Program-made: the position numbers and the translations under genes
Source of the DNA: Chryseobacterium gleum
GTDB lineage: Bacteria; Bacteroidota; Bacteroidia; Flavobacteriales_D; Sanyastnellaceae
DNA: 10,719 nucleotides
Assembly (NCBI GenBank): GCA_943330925.2
Contig: CALQJP020000047.1
Coordinates: forward strand, 1 to 10,719
Reading direction: 5' to 3'
Shown here: piece by piece, positions 6,088-10,719 of the stretch
Layout of the letters: every line of letters begins with the position of its first letter
Numbering within the stretch: position 1 is the first letter of the stretch
Notes under the pieces: model-generated
What the model was told of the DNA's origin: nothing
Database searches by the model: none
Seen by the model: the letters and a program-made list of their open reading frames with translations, nothing else

Positions 6088-8985
6088 TTAAAACTTGTGA
6101 CTGAAGCCGATGCTGAAAGCTCTACCCGGGCTCATGCGACTGAACGTTTGCGGGGTAGCTTCATAGCTTTGGTAATTGTATTCCCATGCATCGTTCAGCA
6201 GGTTGCTGATGCGGAAATCGATTGAGCTTCTTTTTTCTTCTCCAAACTTTTTCGAAACACTGAAGTTCAAGCTATGAAATGATTCGAAGTAGATGTCGGG
6301 AAACAAACCCGCTCCAACGATGTAAAGAGTTGGTCCTTTTACATTGTAAAACAAGCCCGCGTCAAAGCCGAGGCTGTCGTTGGTGTAGGTGAATCCTGCA
6401 TTGATAACGTAGGGCGATTGACCGGCCATTTCTCGGGTGTTTTCGATGGTTTGACCAACTTTCTCGTATTGCTTGCGCGAGTTGAATTCGAGTTCAGTCA
6501 TTTCGATTTGTGATTGTACCATCGTCACATTCACATTGAAAAGGATTTTGTTGAGGGTTGGTGCAATAAAGCCAAGGTTTTTGCGGGCTTCCAATTCTAC
6601 ACCCACTACTTGACCATCGCCCACGTTGCGCGGTTGGAATTCTGTGCTGGTCTGTTGTTCGGGAATGCGCACCATTTCAATGGGCTTTTCGAATTTCTTG
6701 TAGAATGCGCTCACAGAAAACATCTGTCCCTCATCGCCAAACGATTCCCAGCGAAGATCGAGGTTGTCTATGCGCGTTTCCACGAGGTTGCCGTCCCAGT
6801 TACCATAGGTGAAAAGACTTCCGTTGAAGATGCGGTTGGTGATTGGGTCGAGAATTTGCGCGTACGAAAGTTCTTTGAAGGAAGGACGTGCAATTGTCTT
6901 GGTATACGATCCGCGAATATTCTGACGCTCGTTGGCCGAGTAAATCACATTCAATGAAGGGAAGAAGTCGAGTGCATCGAGTACCTTTTCATTGTCGAGG
7001 TTATTACCGTTGATGGTGTCGCCGCTCGCCCATCGCTGGTCGCGGCCCGTGTGGCGCTGCACATAGTTTTCGGCACGCACACCTATTATCGTCCTCCAGC
7101 GCTTATTCAAGCGAAGGTCATTTGAAACATAACCGGCGGTGTTGCTTATGTTACTGCTATAGGCATTTGGATTAGGGGTGTTATTACCCGATTGATAGTA
7201 GATGTTATTGTTTTCACTCGGGAAAATATTTTCCGGCTTCAACACTTCGTTGGGCGAAGGATTTGGCCAGTCTTGAGAACCGAAAAACTGAATGTCAAAA
7301 AACAGAATTTCATAGTTGCGTTGTTTCAACACCTGTGAAGCACCGAATTTGAGTTTGCCTTCTTGTTCGCCGAATGAGTACGTCTTAGTTAAGTCCAAAC
7401 GGGCGTGCGTGTTGAACTCTTCCAGCGAACGCCAAATGCGTGCAGGGTTTCCGCCTGCGCCTGCGCTGAAGAGCGTGTCGGATGATTCGAGAGTGAAGGC
7501 AGTACGACGAATATCGGGGTCACTATTGGATGAGCGTGTGCCCGATATTCTCCAGTCAATATCCCATTTCTTTTCTTGCATCACATGGCTTCCTGATAGG
7601 AGCACATTGGTCAGTGAGCGCTGGTTGTATTCGAGATTGTCTGAAGCGGCTGTATAGCCCGATTGACCAACGGCCTCTCCGTTGTTTTCTATGCGAAATT
7701 GTGCTGCTCTGCTTTCACCATTTTGCAAATGCATGGCGGATAGGCGATACTTGTTGAACTGGGTTTTGTAAGCAAGACCACCCAGCAACCCGATAAGTAC
7801 ATTGCGTTCTCCCATTTGACCTTGTTGCGTTGTCGCATACGTCATTTCGTAATTGGTAGAGTCGATCTTTCGCTGGTATTCGCCATACTCAACATCGTCA
7901 TAATAGCGATATTCATTTTTATACGATGCGGAAAACAAATAACCCAGCTTACGTGACGGTGAATTTTCTTTACCTAAATCCAACTGATTTCCGAAACTTA
8001 CCGACGCGCTATAGTCGGCTAGGCTTGTCGCTTTCTTGGCTCCCAGCTGCGGATTGAAACTGGTGACGAAATCGCGCACTTCTTGATCTGTTGCGCTTCC
8101 GATGGGAGTAGGTATTTCACGTTGGTTCGCACCTGCAGGAAGTGCGCGCGTTCCATCATCGAATCCCAGAAAATCCGATTTGCCTCCATCATATGTCAGG
8201 AAGTTGCTGTTGAAGTGCATGTCGGGATTGTAGGAGGTTGAAATACCAACATTGAAAATCTTCTTTTCCGGAAATGATTTGGTTTCTACGTTGAGCAAAC
8301 CGCCTGTGAAATCAGCGGGTTGATCGGCTGTGAAATTTTTCGCAACCACGATGTTGTCGATTAGGTTGGTTGGAAAAATATCCATCTGTAAACTATTTCG
8401 ATCCGGATCGAGACCCGGAATTTCCGTTTGGTTGAGCGTTGTTTTCGTGTAACGGTCACCAAGCCCGCGCACATAAACGTATTTACCGTCTTCAACGGAA
8501 ACTCCTGTTACGCGCTTGGCAGCTTCAACCGCTGTCGCGTCGCCGACTTTTTTGAATTGTGCTGAAGAAATACCGTCCAGCAAGGCATCGGCGTTTTTCT
8601 TCATGTTCATCAGCGATAGTTCTGAAGTTCGAATAGCTTCGGCAGAAATGACGATCTCTTTCAAGTCAGCACCTTTCTGACTCAGAAGTACCTGCTCCAG
8701 CACAGTTACATCACCGCTCTTGATAATCACATTTTCAATGATAGTAGGCGCATATGAAACGTATGAAACGTTGATTGTGTAAGTAGCCGCGGGCAAATCA
8801 AGTGAGAAGTTTCCATCGAGGTCTGTTACAGTACCCGTGGTTGTTCCCTCTACGGTCACAAATGCTCCAATCAAAGTTTCGCCAGATTCACGATCGCTAA
8901 CGGAACCTCTCAGGGTTCCTTTTTGAGCGGTTAATACATGGCTAACAATAAGAAAACACAGGAGAAAGAAATGGCGTGTTGACAT
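6088..8985 (-). CDS. TonB-dependent outer-membrane receptor with carboxypeptidase-regulatory-like N-terminal domain
   Basis: A 965-residue gated outer-membrane transporter powered by TonB/ExbBD; the substrate is unknown. From ATG 8985 the order is: signal peptide (1-20, RHFFLLCFLIVSHVLTA); carboxypeptidase-D regulatory-like beta-sandwich (about 22-105, with GSVSDRESGETLIGA and TVTDLDGNFSLDLPAATY); a TonB-box-like KEIVISA (109-115); plug (about 120-245, with AVEAAKRVTGVSVEDG, YVYVRGLGDRYTKTTLN and GGLLNVETKSFPE); and a long beta-barrel ending in the expected terminal Phe (FSIGFSHKF). It lacks a SusD partner; its upstream neighbour is instead a beta-helix-like lipoprotein, probably co-transcribed. 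An earlier in-frame ATG at 9012 would add nine residues, but it lies within a strong hairpin with AAAGAGG touching it, so I prefer 8985. No frameshift or internal stop is seen. Confidence 0.94.
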   Translation of the reverse strand: MSTRHFFLLCFLIVSHVLTAQKGTLRGSVSDRESGETLIGAFVTVEGTTTGTVTDLDGNFSLDLPAATYTINVSYVSYAPTIIENVIIKSGDVTVLEQVLLSQKGADLKEIVISAEAIRTSELSLMNMKKNADALLDGISSAQFKKVGDATAVEAAKRVTGVSVEDGKYVYVRGLGDRYTKTTLNQTEIPGLDPDRNSLQMDIFPTNLIDNIVVAKNFTADQPADFTGGLLNVETKSFPEKKIFNVGISTSYNPDMHFNSNFLTYDGGKSDFLGFDDGTRALPAGANQREIPTPIGSATDQEVRDFVTSFNPQLGAKKATSLADYSASVSFGNQLDLGKENSPSRKLGYLFSASYKNEYRYYDDVEYGEYQRKIDSTNYEMTYATTQQGQMGERNVLIGLLGGLAYKTQFNKYRLSAMHLQNGESRAAQFRIENNGEAVGQSGYTAASDNLEYNQRSLTNVLLSGSHVMQEKKWDIDWRISGTRSSNSDPDIRRTAFTLESSDTLFSAGAGGNPARIWRSLEEFNTHARLDLTKTYSFGEQEGKLKFGASQVLKQRNYEILFFDIQFFGSQDWPNPSPNEVLKPENIFPSENNNIYYQSGNNTPNPNAYSSNISNTAGYVSNDLRLNKRWRTIIGVRAENYVQRHTGRDQRWASGDTINGNNLDNEKVLDALDFFPSLNVIYSANERQNIRGSYTKTIARPSFKELSYAQILDPITNRIFNGSLFTYGNWDGNLVETRIDNLDLRWESFGDEGQMFSVSAFYKKFEKPIEMVRIPEQQTSTEFQPRNVGDGQVVGVELEARKNLGFIAPTLNKILFNVNVTMVQSQIEMTELEFNSRKQYEKVGQTIENTREMAGQSPYVINAGFTYTNDSLGFDAGLFYNVKGPTLYIVGAGLFPDIYFESFHSLNFSVSKKFGEEKRSSIDFRISNLLNDAWEYNYQSYEATPQTFSRMSPGRAFSIGFSHKF

Positions 8986-9001
8986 GGTCTTTTTAAAATG
9001 A

Positions 9002-9035
9002 CGAACAGACATCCTCTTTCGGGGATGTCTGTTCG
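9002..9035 (-). promoter_or_regulatory. Perfect 13-bp inverted repeat (hairpin) at the receptor gene start
   Basis: CGAACAGACATCC at 9002-9014 is the exact reverse complement of GGATGTCTGTTCG at 9023-9035, with 8 bases between. In a + strand RNA the stem can extend by a U-G and a C-G pair. In the receptor transcript the downstream arm contains the first candidate ATG (9012) and ends 16 bases before the preferred ATG (8985). TCATTTT follows on the minus strand, too short a T-tract for a confident terminator. Possible roles are an attenuator between lipoprotein and receptor, an mRNA stability element, or translational control. Confidence 0.65.
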
Positions 9036-9039
9036 ATTG

Positions 9040-9051
9040 AGTTTATAAACT
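9040..9051. promoter_or_regulatory. 12-bp perfect palindrome, possible operator
   Basis: AGTTTATAAACT is a perfect palindrome in the lipoprotein-receptor gap, flanked by an approximate GATT/AATC pair (9035-9038 and 9054-9057). It overlaps a TAAGTTTA on the minus strand that resembles the -7 promoter box with its last base changed. AT-rich palindromes arise by chance, so this is only a candidate regulator site. Confidence 0.25.
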
Positions 9052-9059
9052 TAAATCGT

Positions 9060-9081
9060 AAAAAATAGCTTCAGGCTTTTT
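9060..9081 (-). terminator. Weak candidate terminator after the lipoprotein gene
   Basis: On the minus strand, A5-GC, a CTGAA loop, then GCTA-T6 can fold into an AT-rich stem with one bulged A, ending in a six-T tract. It starts six bases after the lipoprotein stop codon. With only two G-C pairs the stem is weak, so it would at most reduce read-through into the receptor gene. Confidence 0.25.
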
Positions 9082-9086
9082 AGAGC

Positions 9087-10292
9087 TTACAGTCCGCTCA
9101 TGGCGCCGCTTTGCGCAGTCCATGTCCAACCCAAAGAGCTAATGGTAGCTTGTGGAGTTGTTCCGGTTGTTACACCAGCAGGTATTGCTCCGTTTACGTG
9201 ATTTTGCAAGCTGTCGGCAGGAACATTGAACTGGATGTTCTCGAATGTAACACCTGCAGCAGTCACGTTGTTTATATCCTGTGTGCCTTCGATGTCTGTG
9301 AAGAACAAGTTGCTCAGCGCTACAATCGAATTGTTATCTACGTTGATAAGGTCAACACATACACGACCATCGAATGAAGCTTTGATGCTACCGTTGCTGA
9401 TGGTGTGTCCGCCTGTGGCAGAACCTTCCGGGCCATCGAGTTCGAAGCTGTGACCGATTGCACCGATAACAACCACGTTGCTAAGTGATCCGCTCCATGC
9501 CTGGTCTGTATCGATACCGTCATCACCGCAATTGAATACAACTGCGTTTGATACGTTTACAGAACCACCGAACCATTCGATACCGTCGTCCTGGTTACCC
9601 ACGATTTCAACGTTTTCGATGATGGTTCCGTTTCCAACGCCACCCAGGGTAAGACCGTTGATTTCGTTGCCTGCGCCGATGTTGGCACCGCCATGACGAA
9701 TCGAGATGTAACGGATGGTTCCTGAGTTGTCGGCTGCATCGTTGCCACCGTATAGTCCGTTCGGATCTGAAGTTGGAATACCTTCAATTTGAACTTCGCT
9801 TACATCGCCTACGGCGTTTGAGGCTGAAATAGGAGCTTTACCCAAAACGATAACACCACCCCACAAACCATTTACAGAAGCTTCCAGGTTTGGACTTGCG
9901 AAGTTACCGGCAGCCATGTCTGCGTAATCAAGTTCGTCGGCAACTGATGTGAAGATGATTGGAGATGTTGCTGTACCGTTGGCGTTCAATTTACCGCCGC
10001 GTGCAACCAAAAGTGCTGTAGCGTTAGCGCCTGTACCGGCTTCGCCTTTGATGATAGTGCCCGGCTCGATGGTGAGTGTCACACCGGCTGTAACGGTGAT
10101 TCTGCCTGCCAATTGGTAGACGGTTCCTGCAGTCCAGGTTGTGTTGCTTGTAATGTTGGAAGTAACTACTACTGTTCCCGGAGTTTCTACCGGTGGAGTA
10201 ACTACGTCGTTGTTGTCATCGTCTTTTTTGCAAGACGTCAATACCACTGATGCTCCAAGGAAGCACAGGGCGATAAACTTAAGGTGTTTCAT
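9087..10292 (-). CDS. Beta-helix-like surface lipoprotein paired with the TonB-dependent receptor
   Basis: A 401-residue lipoprotein of unknown role. Residues 1-20 form a lipoprotein signal peptide with VLTS-C21. The following KKDDD resembles the acidic lipoprotein export signal of Bacteroidota, suggesting display on the cell surface (inference). A threonine/proline-rich linker (about 28-50) precedes TWTAGTVYQLAGRITVTAG and TLTIEPGTIIKG (53-83). Gly/Asn/Asp-rich strand repeats follow (about 195-330): IRYISIRHGG, TIIENVEIVGNQDDGIEWFGG, and VVFNCGDDGIDTDQ. This pattern of short strands and DDGI turns fits a right-handed parallel beta-helix, as in carbohydrate-active or adhesive proteins, but no catalytic site can be named. 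I chose ATG 10292 because it starts the signal peptide; an upstream in-frame ATG at 10340 would add 16 polar residues. It lies 101 bases upstream of the receptor gene on the same strand. Homologues sometimes carry unreliable transporter names. Confidence 0.85.
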   Translation of the reverse strand: MKHLKFIALCFLGASVVLTSCKKDDDNNDVVTPPVETPGTVVVTSNITSNTTWTAGTVYQLAGRITVTAGVTLTIEPGTIIKGEAGTGANATALLVARGGKLNANGTATSPIIFTSVADELDYADMAAGNFASPNLEASVNGLWGGVIVLGKAPISASNAVGDVSEVQIEGIPTSDPNGLYGGNDAADNSGTIRYISIRHGGANIGAGNEINGLTLGGVGNGTIIENVEIVGNQDDGIEWFGGSVNVSNAVVFNCGDDGIDTDQAWSGSLSNVVVIGAIGHSFELDGPEGSATGGHTISNGSIKASFDGRVCVDLINVDNNSIVALSNLFFTDIEGTQDINNVTAAGVTFENIQFNVPADSLQNHVNGAIPAGVTTGTTPQATISSLGWTWTAQSGAMSGL

Positions 10293-10318
10293 TTTTGTTT
10301 GGTGTTTGATTTGCGCTG

Positions 10319-10326
10319 CAAAGCAA
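10319..10326 (-). promoter_or_regulatory. Possible -7 promoter element for the lipoprotein-receptor unit
   Basis: On the minus strand TTGCTTTG matches the Bacteroidota -7 box TANNTTTG at all specified bases except the second. It lies 26 bases before the lipoprotein ATG, giving a plausible short A-rich leader. No clear TTTG is seen 17-23 bases further upstream, so the call is weak. Confidence 0.25.
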
Positions 10327-10400
10327 TTTTCACCATGCACCTTTCATGTTACATCCGTTTTAAGAAAATGGGTCCCCGTGTTAAGTAAATGTCACGGCCC

Positions 10401-10415
10401 GTTAAGAGTGTTAAC
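10401..10415. promoter_or_regulatory. Dyad GTTAA-N5-TTAAC between mlaD-like gene and lipoprotein gene
   Basis: The perfect dyad GTTAA-GAGTG-TTAAC lies 16 bases after the MlaD-family stop codon and about 110 bases before the lipoprotein start. A nearby ACGG/CCGT pair (10393-10401) gives another small palindrome. No T-tract follows in the direction of MlaD transcription, so an operator is as likely as a terminator; both are speculative. Confidence 0.2.
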
Positions 10416-10430
10416 TCGAGTGAAGAGTAA

Positions 10431-10719
10431 TCACTTGTCTTTTAGACGATTGTCTATTTCAAGACGGATTTGCTCAAGTTCTTTTTTAGAGAAACCCTGG
10501 TCATCTTCTTTGCGTCCGATTACTGAAAAACTTAAATATCGCTTCGGATTGATGCGCATATCGTTGAGCAATAAATCGAGGCTGCGAGAAGCTTGCACTA
10601 CTTCGTTGTGCAGAGAGTCTGTCTGGATGAGTATACCCAGGCTGCCTTCACCACTGTGTATCTGTTGTGTTATTTTGTTTACACCCACCAAGGCTTGGTC
10701 GACCTTGCGCAAGGTGCCC
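10431..10719 (-). CDS. MlaD/MCE-family lipid-transport protein, C-terminal part (partial, runs off right edge)
   Basis: The frame is open from the right edge to a TGA at 10431-10433, about 95 residues. The text is characteristic of the C-terminal tail of Bacteroidota MCE (MlaD-type) proteins: a helical stretch (KVDQALVGVNKITQQIHSG), then GEGSLGILIQTDSLHNEV, SLDLLLNDMRINPKRYLSFS and a charged, helical end (SKKELEQIRLEIDNRLKDK). Family members are anchored in the inner membrane, and their MCE domain binds phospholipid for ABC-type transport between the inner and outer membranes. The MCE domain itself lies beyond the window. A TTG at 10712 is in frame but is surely internal, because the coding pattern continues upstream of it. 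The gene precedes the lipoprotein by 138 bases. Confidence 0.85.
   Translation of the reverse strand, partial: GTLRKVDQALVGVNKITQQIHSGEGSLGILIQTDSLHNEVVQASRSLDLLLNDMRINPKRYLSFSVIGRKEDDQGFSKKELEQIRLEIDNRLKDK

Noticed and set aside
6514..6957. 147-codon + strand frame opposite the TonB receptor
   Set aside because: It is antisense to a clear beta-barrel coding region, with no domain or signal of its own.
9087..10340. Lipoprotein start at ATG 10340
   Set aside because: It would place 16 polar residues before an ideal lipoprotein signal peptide; ATG 10292 fits the signal peptide exactly.

Overview
The window reads as a chromosomal segment from a Bacteroidota bacterium, most likely a Flavobacteriales-like lineage; this placement is inferred from gene families. 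The indicators are an OstA-like protein of the Bacteroidota type, a TonB-dependent receptor with an N-terminal carboxypeptidase-regulatory-like domain, a lipoprotein whose Cys is followed by KKDDD (like the Bacteroidota surface-export signal), an MCE/MlaD protein with the INPKRY-type tail, and a Fur-family protein of the cysteine-poor kind I associate with this phylum. Shine-Dalgarno sequences are mostly absent, which also fits.

Layout. Positions 1-126 may be the last codons of a gene entering from the left; they merge into a repeat-rich intergenic stretch (about 86-244). Four genes then run on the + strand: rsh (bifunctional ppGpp synthetase/hydrolase), a Fur-family regulator, purA (adenylosuccinate synthetase) and an OstA-like LPS-transport protein. 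The gaps are about 140, 41 and 20-41 bases. The rsh-fur gap is filled by two tandem 66-base units, each carrying a palindromic hairpin. ostA meets a minus-strand gene tail to tail with no base between the stop codons. The minus-strand block, in transcription order, is the C-terminal end of an MlaD-family gene (running off the right edge), a beta-helix-like lipoprotein, and a large TonB-dependent receptor. A perfect 13-bp hairpin lies just before the receptor start and contains its first possible ATG.

How the genes fit together. The + block is housekeeping: stringent response, metal-responsive regulation, AMP synthesis (PurA is a known ppGpp target in E. coli) and outer-membrane biogenesis. 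OstA-like and MlaD both concern the outer membrane. The lipoprotein-receptor pair between them looks like a two-part uptake module with an unknown substrate. It is the least characterised part of the window. I see no CRISPR array, tRNA, rRNA, insertion sequence or phage gene. Most of the window is ordinary core genome; the points worth a second look are the intergenic palindromes and repeats, the receptor/lipoprotein pair, and the loss of metal ligands in the Fur-family protein.
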